DNA from: Mobiluncus curtisii subsp. curtisii ATCC 35241
Lineage (GTDB): Bacteria; Actinomycetota; Actinomycetes; Actinomycetales; Actinomycetaceae
NCBI RefSeq assembly: GCF_000146285.1
Contig: NZ_GL385912.1
Span: forward strand, 1,286,336 to 1,350,335
Direction of reading: 5' to 3'
Length of the DNA stretch: 64,000 bases
The position numbers and the translations under genes were made by a program. Each line of letters begins with the position of its first letter. Within the stretch, counting starts at the first letter, position 1. The notes under the pieces were generated by a model that worked only from the letters and a program-made list of their open reading frames with translations, made no database searches and was not told the DNA's origin. Of this stretch, positions 51,721 through 60,553 are shown piece by piece.

Positions 51721-52410
51721 TTAGGCTTCTTCGGAGGTTTCTGCGGTGGCATTATCCGCTTCATCAACAGCTGAGTCTGTCAGGTCAGCAGCCGTACCAG
51801 CGGGAGATTCCGCGGCGGAGTCAAAGTCGTCTTGGTCTTCGTCCTCGAAATCCTCGTCGTCACCTTCATCGAGAGAAATGACGACGTAACGATGAGGCGC
51901 CACACCTTCGGATTCAGAATACAATCCCATCTGGGCAGCCTTATCGTGGCACACTTTGCGTTCAAAAGGATTCATGGGATCGAGTTGTACCGGCTCGCCG
52001 GTTTCCTGCACCTGCGCGCCCAAACGTTCCACTAGCTCCTGCAGTTCAAGACGTCGATTAGTGCGGTAGCCCGCAATATCAAGCATCAATCGGGACCGTT
52101 CCCCGGTTTGAGACTGTACTGCCAGGCGCGTCAACTCCTGCAAAGCCTCCAGAACTTCACCATGCCGACCAATCAACCTCTTGAGACGTCGATCCGGTTC
52201 TTCATCTCCGGTCACAATCTCGACCAGAGCGCGCCCGTTCTCGACATCAATCTCAATGTCGCCGTCCAGGTCAACGATGTCCAGCAGTTCCTCTAAATAA
52301 TCTGCTGCCAAGTCACCTTCATTTTCCAGGCGCTCCATTTTGGAGCCACGATTGGCAACGACTTCGGTGCCTTCTTCGATTATGTCCAACTCATCCATTG
52401 TTTCACTCAT
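51721..52410 (-). CDS. khpB: KH/R3H RNA-binding protein KhpB (Jag)
   Basis: This 229-residue protein has a KH domain (GDEEPDRRLKRLIGRHGEVLEALQ) near residues 60-90 and an R3H domain near 115-185 (RRLELQELVERLGAQV, PMNPFERKVCH), then a strongly acidic tail (about 35 Asp/Glu-rich residues). KhpB binds small RNAs and mRNAs in Gram-positive bacteria. The ATG at 52410 follows GAGGGAG; the longer frame adds 14 residues. It lies between yidC and rsmG. Confidence 0.92.
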   Translation of the reverse strand: MSETMDELDIIEEGTEVVANRGSKMERLENEGDLAADYLEELLDIVDLDGDIEIDVENGRALVEIVTGDEEPDRRLKRLIGRHGEVLEALQELTRLAVQSQTGERSRLMLDIAGYRTNRRLELQELVERLGAQVQETGEPVQLDPMNPFERKVCHDKAAQMGLYSESEGVAPHRYVVISLDEGDDEDFEDEDQDDFDSAAESPAGTAADLTDSAVDEADNATAETSEEA

Positions 52411-52470
52411 GTTTTTGCTCCCTCGTTTCCCAGGCAACTCACTGCGTCGCATTGCCTGAAAATTTCGTCT

Positions 52471-53796
52471 CTATCGGTTCCCTTGCTTCTTTTTTGATTT
52501 CTTTTGTTTAGCTTTGCGTTCTGCTGCGCGCCTTTCAGCTTGTTTAGTGGCACGTTGGCTGGCGGTCAAACCATCCTTACCCACTTCATCCGGATCAGGC
52601 TCCATATCAGCGCGTTCCTCAGCTTTGTCCTTATCAAACTGAGCGCGGTATTCCTCCCAGCCCTTTTGACCGGGCTGCATCCGTTGCTGTTTGCCCCCTT
52701 TACCCTGGGCATCCACGGAACCGAAATTAATTTCATCTAATCCCAGCTCCATCCGGCGTTTCTCGAGCTTCCGGATATGCGCCAACCGGGCTTCACGCAT
52801 AGCGACCTGAACACCCTTTTGATTCAACCCCGCCTCATTAAGCTCAATCTGTTCCAACTGAGCAGAGAGTTGTTTCTCTTGGTCAGCACGGTATTTCTCA
52901 AACTTCTGTTCATGCGCATCAGCACGCCACCGCGCGGCAGCGGAACCGCGAGTGGGGTATGCCCGAATCATGAAGTACTGTTGCACCAAACTCCACGTAT
53001 TAGAAGTCGCCCAGTAAATGAGCAGCCCGACCTGCACGACCGGACCGGTGAACAGATACACCAGGGGCATGAAATACATCATGGACTTCGTGGATTTCAC
53101 CATCGGGTTATCCGAGTTCAGCTGTTCGTCACTCATGTTCTTCATGGAGAGGAACGCGGTCTGAACGAACATAGTGATAACCAGAAAAGCCACCATAATG
53201 CCAATGACAATCTTGGTCTGCAAGGTGGAAGTGGGACCGAACATAGTCTGACCCAAAGATTCACCAAAGAACGTGGAATCCCACAGGGCTTTGGCTTGCT
53301 GTTGACCCATTCCGCCGATGGAAACATGCTCGGGCATAGTCCCGTGCGCGACCGCCGACATGTAGTAAAGCAAACGATACAGAGCGAGAAGTACCGGCAT
53401 CTGAACCAATAGGGGCAGGCACGAGGCGGACATGGAAGCGCCGTACTTCTTTTGCACGGCTTTCATTTCTTCCTGTTGGCGCATCATGGTCTGCTGATCA
53501 CGTTTGCCCTTATATTTCTTGGTAATGGCAGTCAATTCGGGCTGCGCCAAGCTCATAGCCCGAGACGCTTTAATCTGTTTGATAAACAGTGGCACGATAA
53601 TCAGGCGCACCACGATAGTCATCCCGACAATCGCCAACACCCAGCCAATTCCAGCGCCGGACTCTACACCGAGGAGGGTAATCATCTCGTGAACCCCACG
53701 CAGAACCCAACCCACCACCCACATAAAGGGGTACAAAATCTGATCGTAGAGGGACAGCTTGGCTTCCCCAGCAGCCGAAACCAGGCTCAGCAACAT
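52471..53796 (-). CDS. yidC: Membrane protein insertase YidC
   Basis: This 441-residue protein inserts membrane proteins. It has five membrane segments with the conserved arginine in [19 protein letters not shown], and [21 protein letters not shown]. The C-terminal 170 residues are a highly charged coiled coil with a Lys/Arg end. I use ATG at 53796 because the 18 longer N-terminal residues overlap yidD in another frame; no strong ribosome site is seen, so translation is probably coupled to yidD (10-base overlap). Confidence 0.94.
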   Translation of the reverse strand: MLLSLVSAAGEAKLSLYDQILYPFMWVVGWVLRGVHEMITLLGVESGAGIGWVLAIVGMTIVVRLIIVPLFIKQIKASRAMSLAQPELTAITKKYKGKRDQQTMMRQQEEMKAVQKKYGASMSASCLPLLVQMPVLLALYRLLYYMSAVAHGTMPEHVSIGGMGQQQAKALWDSTFFGESLGQTMFGPTSTLQTKIVIGIMVAFLVITMFVQTAFLSMKNMSDEQLNSDNPMVKSTKSMMYFMPLVYLFTGPVVQVGLLIYWATSNTWSLVQQYFMIRAYPTRGSAAARWRADAHEQKFEKYRADQEKQLSAQLEQIELNEAGLNQKGVQVAMREARLAHIRKLEKRRMELGLDEINFGSVDAQGKGGKQQRMQPGQKGWEEYRAQFDKDKAEERADMEPDPDEVGKDGLTASQRATKQAERRAAERKAKQKKSKKKQGNR

Positions 53797-54206
53797 GACA
53801 CCGTTCTTTCTTTCGTTTCCAAAGTTTCCCCACTCGCCTCTGCGGTCCACAGTGCGTTTTGACCAGGGGAAAGACCATAAGTTTGGGAGCTAACGCTGCC
53901 GGGGGCGGTCCACGGATTGGTCCAGGAACCTTTCACGGGAGGATAATCTACGCCACCATCAGAGTAGGGGTTGCACCGCAGCAACCGCCACAGAGTGAGC
54001 GCCGAGCCTTTCCAAAATCCGTGTACCTGCAAAGCTAAGTCAGCGTAATGGGAACAGCTGGGGTAATACTTACACACCGGTCCAAATGCTTTTGACAAGG
54101 TGTGCTGATAGATGTGAATAAACAAGCGCGACACAGTTGCCGGCAGGTTCCAGACCCACCGCCATAATGCCTTGCCCGCTAACACCGTATCTATCCTAAC
54201 TTTCAC
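53787..54206 (-). CDS. yidD: Membrane protein insertion efficiency factor YidD
   Basis: This 139-residue protein supports YidC. It has the family's [31 protein letters not shown] and [24 protein letters not shown], with its conserved cysteines. The C-terminal 40 residues go beyond the usual length. It starts 25 bases after rnpA and overlaps yidC by 10 bases. Confidence 0.93.
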   Translation of the reverse strand: MKVRIDTVLAGKALWRWVWNLPATVSRLFIHIYQHTLSKAFGPVCKYYPSCSHYADLALQVHGFWKGSALTLWRLLRCNPYSDGGVDYPPVKGSWTNPWTAPGSVSSQTYGLSPGQNALWTAEASGETLETKERTVSCC

Positions 54207-54231
54207 CAGCCGTAATCTGAGACAAATCTGG

Positions 54232-54615
54232 CTAGCAGGACCGGGATGGACTTACAAAATCCCGATCACCGTGTTGTTTGTGCGCCATCTTTCGCAACAA
54301 TATCTGAATTTGGTTTTCCAGCTGTGGATAATCTACTTCGGCAATGCCAGCTTTGGCATAAAACACATTTAAAGAACCTGCTGGAAACTCTGTGATACGG
54401 TCGCGCACCAAGTGACGCAACCGACGTTTAACGAGGTTGCGTCCTGTGGCGTGTTTCACAAACCGCTTGGCTACGACAAAACCGATTCGTGCCGGCTCAC
54501 TCCCGTTACCGAGATATTGGTGAAACACCATGTTATGACAGTGAGCGTGACGACCCTCACGCATTGCCTGACGAAAGTCCTGGGCGCGGGTCAGCCGGTT
54601 TGCCTTAGCAAGCAT
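54232..54615 (-). CDS. rnpA: Ribonuclease P protein component
   Basis: This 127-residue basic protein helps RNase P RNA process tRNA 5' ends. It has the central RNP-like motif [17 protein letters not shown] and the N-terminal [16 protein letters not shown]. It lies 11 bases after rpmH, the usual partner. The RNA subunit gene is not in the window. Confidence 0.95.
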   Translation of the reverse strand: MLAKANRLTRAQDFRQAMREGRHAHCHNMVFHQYLGNGSEPARIGFVVAKRFVKHATGRNLVKRRLRHLVRDRITEFPAGSLNVFYAKAGIAEVDYPQLENQIQILLRKMAHKQHGDRDFVSPSRSC

Positions 54616-54626
54616 CAGCTTGGGGA

Positions 54627-54764
54627 CTAGACCGCCAGACGCTTGCGACCACGACGACGCCGAGCGCTGATAACCGCCCGACCACCACGAGTGGCCATAC
54701 GATTACGGAAGCCGTGCTTGTGAGCGCGGCGACGATTATGGGGCTGATAAGTCCGCTTAGTCAC
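54627..54764 (-). CDS. rpmH: 50S ribosomal protein L34
   Basis: This 45-residue protein starts with [20 protein letters not shown], has [15 protein letters not shown], and ends RGRKRLAV, a complete L34. The start is GTG after AGGAGAAAAAA. It heads the rpmH-rnpA-yidD-yidC-khpB-rsmG-parA-parB group and is divergent from dnaA. Confidence 0.97.
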   Translation of the reverse strand: MTKRTYQPHNRRRAHKHGFRNRMATRGGRAVISARRRRGRKRLAV

Positions 54765-54936
54765 TTTTTTCTCCTGAAAAATAATCCCGGGAAATCCCGA
54801 GCCGCAGTTAAGTCATAAGACGAAGCCCCAATTTAGCCCAATTATCAGCATCCTTGCAAATTAGCGAAAAAGTCGGAGTCATAGAATTTCCTGGAAAATA
54901 ATTGGAAAACTCTAATGAAATTGCACCTCATCCCAG

Positions 54937-54954
54937 AGTTACACGGTTGTAACT
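54937..54954. promoter_or_regulatory. Inverted repeat in the rpmH-dnaA gap
   Basis: AGTTACA-CGGT-TGTAACT is a perfect 7-base palindrome directly before the degenerate DnaA boxes upstream of dnaA. It may bind a regulator of dnaA. Confidence 0.4.
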
Positions 54955-54987
54955 TTGTCCACAGGTTGTGGAAAACTTTGTGGATTT
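54955..54987. promoter_or_regulatory. Degenerate DnaA boxes upstream of dnaA
   Basis: TTGTCCACA (54955-54963), TGTGGAAAA (54967-54975) and TGTGGATTT (54979-54987) each differ from TTATCCACA by one or two bases. They are spaced 12 bases and could mediate autoregulation by DnaA. Confidence 0.5.
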
Positions 54988-55055
54988 CACTAAAGAGTGG
55001 CAAGATTTACTCAGTTTTATCTGCATAGACACAACAGCCAAGGAGAGTACTGACC

Positions 55056-56507
55056 GTGGACAATGCTGCCTGGGAAAGCGCGGCCAAAGCTGACCTTGGA
55101 CCTACCGATTTTTGGGCGAAAGCGCTTGAAAATCTCAGTGTTTCAGGAAAAATCGGCAACTTCGACCTGGCGCTCATCCGCCAATCCAAAGGTTTGGGGG
55201 AATCCGGGGACGCAGCTGTTTTGGCAGTATCCAGCAATGACGTCAAGACCATGATTGAGTCGAAGTACTCCGACCTGTTTAAGACCACGTTCAGCGAAGT
55301 GTTGCACCGTCCCATCAACAACTTGATTGTGACCGTAGACGAAAACCTGGGCAATATGGCGCCCACACCCCAAACTTTTGAACCCGTAGCACCTCAACCA
55401 GCCCCACCTATCGCCCCCACCACCCCCGTCTGGGAGCCGGAACATCAACAGACCCTGCACATTGACTCGAACACGGGACTGAACCCGACCTACACTTTTG
55501 ACTCTTTCGTCATCGGTTCTTCAAACTCATTTACCGCTGCCGCAGCAGAATCTGTGGTGGCGTCTCCTGCCAAAGCCTACAATCCACTGTTTATTTATGG
55601 TGGTCCAGGACTGGGCAAAACCCACCTGCTGCACGCCATCGGCAACTATGCCCTGGAGCTGTACCCCGACTCGAAGGTCAAATACATTTCTTCTGAGGAA
55701 TTCACCAACGAGTTCATCAACGCCATCGCCTCACAGACTTTCGCTGAATTCCAGGCGCGGTACCGCGAAGTCGACTTCCTACTCATCGACGATATTCAGT
55801 TCTTGGCAGGCAAAGAACAAACCTTAGAGGAGTTCTTCCACACCTTTAACACGCTGCACACCGCACAAAAACAGGTCGTTATCACCTCTGACGTGGCTCC
55901 CAAAGAGCTGAAGGGGTTTGAAGAGCGAGTTCGTTCGCGCCTGGAATGGGGTCTGATGGCAGACATTCAACCCCCCAGCCTAGAGACGCGAATTGCGATT
56001 CTGCGCCGAAAAGCCCAGGCCGGAAACATGCAAATGCCCGATGATGTGGCGGAATTCATTGCCTCAAACGTTGATTCCGACATTCGCGCTTTGGAAGGCG
56101 CATTGATTCGGGTCACGGCATATTGGTCACTGAACCACGTACCCGCCACCATTGAAACTGCGAAACTGGCAATTCGCGATTTGATGACCGGCAAGGGCGC
56201 CAAAGAAATCACTCCTGAAATGATTATTGATTGCACTGCCCAATACTTTTCGTTGACTTCCGAAGACTTGCTCTCCGCGAACCGATCCCGTACCGTGGTG
56301 GGACCGCGCCAAATCGCCATGTATCTGTGCCGTGAACTGACCGACTTATCATTGCCTCAAGTCGGAGCTGCTTTCGGAGGTCGCGATCATACGACAGTCA
56401 TGCACGCCAATAAAAAGGTCGCGGCATCCATGAAGGAAGACACCCAAACTTTCAAATCCGTTTCCGATATTTCCGACGCGGTGCGCCGCGCCACCCGCGA
56501 ATCCTAG
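55056..56507 (+). CDS. dnaA: Chromosomal replication initiator DnaA
   Basis: This 483-residue AAA+ protein opens oriC. It has an N-terminal DnaB/DciA-interaction domain, a short Pro-rich linker (residues about 108-140), Walker A in GGPGLGKTHLLHAIG, Walker B in FLLIDDIQFLAGKEQT, the arginine-finger region FEERVRSRLEWGL, and the DNA-binding signature GGRDHTTVMHANKKV. The start is GTG with AAGGAG 10 bases upstream. Linker domain II is short for an actinobacterium. Confidence 0.97.
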   Translation: MDNAAWESAAKADLGPTDFWAKALENLSVSGKIGNFDLALIRQSKGLGESGDAAVLAVSSNDVKTMIESKYSDLFKTTFSEVLHRPINNLIVTVDENLGNMAPTPQTFEPVAPQPAPPIAPTTPVWEPEHQQTLHIDSNTGLNPTYTFDSFVIGSSNSFTAAAAESVVASPAKAYNPLFIYGGPGLGKTHLLHAIGNYALELYPDSKVKYISSEEFTNEFINAIASQTFAEFQARYREVDFLLIDDIQFLAGKEQTLEEFFHTFNTLHTAQKQVVITSDVAPKELKGFEERVRSRLEWGLMADIQPPSLETRIAILRRKAQAGNMQMPDDVAEFIASNVDSDIRALEGALIRVTAYWSLNHVPATIETAKLAIRDLMTGKGAKEITPEMIIDCTAQYFSLTSEDLLSANRSRTVVGPRQIAMYLCRELTDLSLPQVGAAFGGRDHTTVMHANKKVAASMKEDTQTFKSVSDISDAVRRATRES

Positions 56508-57232
56508 TTCCGCTGCCTTTCCAACAGTTTTTCCATCTCTTTTTCTTTCTGCGTCTGCCTCTATTGTTCTGTTCACAAGGTCGGTGCAGACAGTATTTCC
56601 CAGGTCACGAGGTGCTTGGGGGAGGTTGCGGTGTACCGATTTGGGGGTCGCGGGATTCCTGTCGTGTTTAATGCCACTTTCACTAAACAAAACGCCGGAA
56701 ACCGTGAGGGGAGCGGGGGGAGGAACCCGTACGACGCTGGGGAGGGGGCCCTATCGCGGCGAGAACGTAGCGGAGACGCGATGGGGGAGGGTGCTCCCTC
56801 GATGTCGCTAGGGTCCTCCCCCGCGACCCCGAACGGAACCGCGCAAAACTCCACTTGAGAACCCAAACTCGCGTATGTGGACAAAGCTGGGGATGAAGCC
56901 GGGTTTTTTCGGGAATTTGTTGTGGATGAAAATGTGGAAAGGATTTAATTCACAAGTCGGCTGCGTTTTCCCGAAAGTTATCAACTGAACTACAGATTTG
57001 TGATTCCGAACTGCCACCTATCAAACTCGGGTTATACACAGAATTCACACTGGTAATGAAGGTAATTATTTTTTAAAAAATTTTGGCATTTTTCTTCCAT
57101 CATCAAAGGCGCGGCGCTGCTGTGTATCCCAGTGTCTCTCCACTGCCGAAACAGCAAACTACGGGAGTACTCAAGTATGCGGTTTTGGGTTAGAGTTTGT
57201 ATAACAACATTTCGCATTTGGGGAGGAATTTC
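56508..57232. other. Candidate replication origin (oriC), dnaA-dnaN gap
   Basis: The 725-base gap holds one perfect DnaA box (TTATACACA, 57032-57040), weaker ones at 56921-56929, 56933-56941 and 56978-56986, and a very AT-rich run at 57062-57094 that could be the unwinding element. Gene directions diverge next to it, and this is the usual origin place in actinobacteria. No protein-coding frame here looks real. A GC-rich palindromic element fills 56715-56822. Confidence 0.6.
56715..56822. repeat. GC-rich nested palindrome in the oriC gap
   Basis: The ends GGGGGAGGAACCC and GGGTCCTCCCCC are inverted repeats with one base difference, and inside them CCCTATCGCG and CGCGATGGGG are inverted as well. 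The element of about 108 bases is G-rich on the plus strand and unlike the AT-rich surroundings. It looks like a REP or MITE-like unit, but I saw no second copy in the window. Confidence 0.5.
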
Positions 57233-58375
57233 ATGGAACTCGTGTTGAGACGCGACACTTTGGCAGAAGCTGTGGCATGGAGTTCCCGGTCTATTTCACC
57301 ACGTCCGGCAGTGGCAGTGCTTTCCGGTGTACGCATCGAAGCGGGAGAGGACGGAGTGGAGTTTTCCTCCTATGATTATGAGGTTTCGTCTCGTGTGACG
57401 GTCGCAGCTGAAGAAGTCACAGAGCCGGGGGTGGCAGTGGTAGATGGCAAGCTACTCAGCGAAACGGCACGAGCCTTGCCGTCTCGCGCTGACCTGGTGA
57501 AGTTTGCTACGGAAGATAACTACCTGCACATCACTTGTGGTTCTTTCAAACAAAAGCTCATCATGATGCATTCTGAGGAATACCCGCCGTTGCCGCAAAT
57601 GCCGGAAAGTGCAGGGAAAGTCGATGCGGCAGCTTTTGCTCATTCAATTTCACAAGTCGCGGTGGCGGCTTCTCGTGATGAAACGTTGCCGCTGCTGACG
57701 GGGATTTCTCTGGAGGTTCGCCCGGACAAACTGTATCTTTTGGCAACTGACCGCTACCGGATGGCGTTGAAAGAGATGCCGTGGGCTGGTGTTCAGGGCG
57801 GGGATCAAGACCTGGTGGTGAAAGCCAAAAATTTGAGCGATGCAGCAAAGAACATTGCTACCGCCGGCGATGTCGAAGTCGCGGTGGGTTCTGCCAATAA
57901 TCCCGCTTCCCTGATTGGTTTGGCAGCCAACGGACGGGTATTTACTTCCCAAATTAACGACGGAAACTATCCTGACGTGCGGCGTCTGTTCCCCGAACCG
58001 ATTAATGTCACGGCGGTAGTAAAGGTCGATCAGTTTATTGAAACTGCCAAACGGGTGGCGATTGTCTCCTCTAATCTCTCTAATCAACAGATTTCTTTGC
58101 GTTTCACCTCCGGACAGTTGGAGTTCCTGGCGGGTAATGGCGCGGAAAACAGTGCGACTGACACGATTCCAGCGCTGTTGAACGGTCCGGACATCTCGGT
58201 ATCTTTTAACTCACGGATGCTCCTGGAGGGACTGGGTGCTATCGACGAACCGTATGCGCGTCTGTCTTTCAAAGATGAGGCGAAACCAGTGGTCATCACG
58301 GGTCAAAAGGAAGAAACTGGTGAGGATAATCTGACTTTCCGCTACCTGATTATGCCTATCCGCACCAGCATTTAG
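57233..58375 (+). CDS. dnaN: DNA polymerase III sliding clamp, beta subunit
   Basis: This 380-residue clamp keeps the polymerase on DNA. The three-domain layout, the start MELVLRRDTLAEAVAWSSRS and the C-terminal YLIMPIRTSI match DnaN. The start ATG at 57233 follows GGGGAGG by six bases; a frame starting 36 bases earlier is not supported. It precedes recF by 46 bases. Confidence 0.96.
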   Translation: MELVLRRDTLAEAVAWSSRSISPRPAVAVLSGVRIEAGEDGVEFSSYDYEVSSRVTVAAEEVTEPGVAVVDGKLLSETARALPSRADLVKFATEDNYLHITCGSFKQKLIMMHSEEYPPLPQMPESAGKVDAAAFAHSISQVAVAASRDETLPLLTGISLEVRPDKLYLLATDRYRMALKEMPWAGVQGGDQDLVVKAKNLSDAAKNIATAGDVEVAVGSANNPASLIGLAANGRVFTSQINDGNYPDVRRLFPEPINVTAVVKVDQFIETAKRVAIVSSNLSNQQISLRFTSGQLEFLAGNGAENSATDTIPALLNGPDISVSFNSRMLLEGLGAIDEPYARLSFKDEAKPVVITGQKEETGEDNLTFRYLIMPIRTSI

Positions 58376-58421
58376 AGTTTTATTCACAAGGGGTAGGTCA
58401 CGAGAACTTTCAGGGGGGCGC

Positions 58422-59663
58422 GTGTTTGTTTCCGACCTGGCTCTGGACTGGTTTCGTTCCTACCGTCAGGTGATTTTGCATTTTCCGGCGGGAACAAACG
58501 TGTTTGTCGGAGCCAACGGGCAAGGCAAAACGAACCTGCTGGAGGCGCTAAACTACCTGGCGGTGTTGGCTTCGCACCGGATTGGTACGGATGCGGGTCT
58601 GATTTTTCGCGAAATTGGGGACACGGTCCGGTCGCCGGCAACCTTACGCGCGGGAGTAATTCGGGCGCGGGTTCATCCTGGTACAGATTTGACCGATCCG
58701 GATGCTAGCGGGGAACTGTTAGAGATTGAACTGTTGGCGGGCAGGGCTAATCGCGCCATGATTAATCGGCATAATGTGCGCCCGCGCTCTTTGCTGGGTC
58801 ACCTGTCTACCGTGCTGTTTGCCCCTGAAGATTTGCAGTTGGTGCAAGGCGACCCGGCTACTCGCCGCACTTTTTTGGACCGTATCGCTATCCAGTTACG
58901 TCCGACCCTGGTTGGGGCGTTGGGTGAATACACAAAAATCGCGCGTCAACGTGGAGCTTACCTGAAAGACGTGGCGAAACGGCGTGCTCCGATAGATGAA
59001 ATTCAGCTCTCTATCTGGGATGATGCCTTGGTCCCGGCAGCGGTAGAAGTCATGCGTGAAAGGGCGCGGGTAATCGACCAGTTGGCGCAGTTTTTACCCT
59101 CGGTGTATGCCCGAATTGCCGGGCACCCCGCCCCGGTGGGATTGACCTATGCGGATAGTGTCACGAAAACTTTGGAACTGTCCGCGGATGAGCAGCGCGA
59201 AATGTATGCAAACCCGGAGTTGCTGTCATCTGTGTTTCGCCAGGCTCTCGCGCAACGTCACGCGGATGAGGCCCGGCGCGGAGTTAATTTGGTCGGTCCC
59301 CACCGTGACGAGTTGGAGCTGCATTTAAATGGTTTACCGGTTAAGGGGTTTGCCTCCCACGGTGAGTCTTGGTCTTATGCTTTGAGCCTGCGTTTGGCAG
59401 AATTTTCCCTGTTGCGCGAAAACTTTGCGGACACCCCGGTGTTGCTGTTGGATGATGTATTTGCGGAGCTCGATGAACAGCGCCGTGCCGCCCTGCTGTG
59501 GGCTATTGACCAGGCTGACCAGGTGTTTATTACTTCTGCGACCGGAACTGAAATTCCTGAAGCGCTACACGCCGCGTTCTACCGCGTCACTTTGGACCCA
59601 GAAACCCGTGAAAGCAGCGTGGAGACTCTCGGTCAGGGAGCAGCACCGGATTTTTTGCAATAA
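58422..59663 (+). CDS. recF: DNA replication and repair protein RecF
   Basis: This 413-residue SMC-like ATPase loads RecA at gaps. It has Walker A in GANGQGKTNLLEALNYL, the signature SYALSLRLAEFSLL, and Walker B in VLLLDDVFAELD. The start is GTG with AGGGGGG upstream. It lies in the usual dnaN-recF-dciA-gyrB order. Confidence 0.95.
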   Translation: MFVSDLALDWFRSYRQVILHFPAGTNVFVGANGQGKTNLLEALNYLAVLASHRIGTDAGLIFREIGDTVRSPATLRAGVIRARVHPGTDLTDPDASGELLEIELLAGRANRAMINRHNVRPRSLLGHLSTVLFAPEDLQLVQGDPATRRTFLDRIAIQLRPTLVGALGEYTKIARQRGAYLKDVAKRRAPIDEIQLSIWDDALVPAAVEVMRERARVIDQLAQFLPSVYARIAGHPAPVGLTYADSVTKTLELSADEQREMYANPELLSSVFRQALAQRHADEARRGVNLVGPHRDELELHLNGLPVKGFASHGESWSYALSLRLAEFSLLRENFADTPVLLLDDVFAELDEQRRAALLWAIDQADQVFITSATGTEIPEALHAAFYRVTLDPETRESSVETLGQGAAPDFLQ

Positions 59664-59702
59664 TGACTGGGCGGTTGTCGTCAGCGGGAGAGGGGGTCCA
59701 TC

Positions 59703-60368
59703 TTGGCTAAAGGTATCGACTATTCTGGTCTGTATCCAACCATGCATTCCCCGCTGCCGCGTCGTGCGGTGAAACGTTACCGCGAGCTCATGTTCAGCTT
59801 GGGCTTTTACCCCCTCACTGGGAAGGTACGCGGATTTTCCACCGCTGAACACGCGGACAATTTGAGCGAACGGGAATGGTTGGATCGCGAAATCGCGAAA
59901 CAGTATTACGCTGACCTGGCGAAAAGCCTTGGTTCGACTCCGGAGAGGATTGAGCAGTTAGCGACTCCGGGGCCGGCTACCGCCAATTTCACGGACGGGT
60001 CGCGTCCCTCCCGAAACGATCCACAGCGGGCGGGATTCCTGCTGGGGCATTTGGCGCAGCGTTTAGGGTGGGAGACTCCGCTGGAAATCGCCGATGTGAA
60101 AAAACATTGGGATGAATATGTCGGTGCCCAGGTCGCTGCCCATTCCACGGTAGAGAGCTTCGAAAAGGGCAAGCTCATCGTCCGGACGGATTCGACCGCT
60201 TGGGCTACTCAGCTGAAATTCTTACTGCCCGAGCTGCTCAAACAACTCACCAAGCGGCTGGGAGCGGGAGTGGTGCAGCAAATCATTATCCGCGGCCCTC
60301 AGGTGCCGTCTTGGAATCACGGCCCCCGCAGCGTTCCGGGGCGCGGACCGCGCGACACCTACGGCTAG
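59703..60368 (+). CDS. dciA: DciA family (DUF721) helicase loader
   Basis: This 221-residue protein has the DUF721 domain in its C-terminal half (GAQVAAHSTVESFEKGKLIV, AWATQLKFLLPELLKQLTKRLG). DciA loads or recruits DnaB at the origin in bacteria that lack DnaC. The N-terminal 100 residues are long and polar. The start is TTG after AGAGGGGG. The gene is between recF and gyrB, the typical place. Confidence 0.92.
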   Translation: MAKGIDYSGLYPTMHSPLPRRAVKRYRELMFSLGFYPLTGKVRGFSTAEHADNLSEREWLDREIAKQYYADLAKSLGSTPERIEQLATPGPATANFTDGSRPSRNDPQRAGFLLGHLAQRLGWETPLEIADVKKHWDEYVGAQVAAHSTVESFEKGKLIVRTDSTAWATQLKFLLPELLKQLTKRLGAGVVQQIIIRGPQVPSWNHGPRSVPGRGPRDTYG

Positions 60369-60553
60369 AACCTTGGCATCGACCTTATGCCAAACTTTAT
60401 CGACGGCTACACGCCACAGATAACCCTCACCTGCTTTGCCATGATTTTCACATTAAGCCTGTGAAATCCGTCTTTACGTGTCTCTAAAGGGCAATAGTCA
60501 AAAAATTCGATAGGATTATGGTGGCGAAAAAGCCGAAAAAAGGAGACACAAAC

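Noticed and set aside
56584-56858. Small open frames in the oriC gap
   Set aside because: They cover the GC-rich palindrome, are rich in Arg and Gly, and have no ribosome site. They are by-products of composition.
57197-57232. A start of dnaN 12 codons earlier
   Set aside because: The ATG at 57233 has GGGGAGG at the proper distance and gives the usual N-terminus MELVLRRD; the earlier start has no ribosome site.
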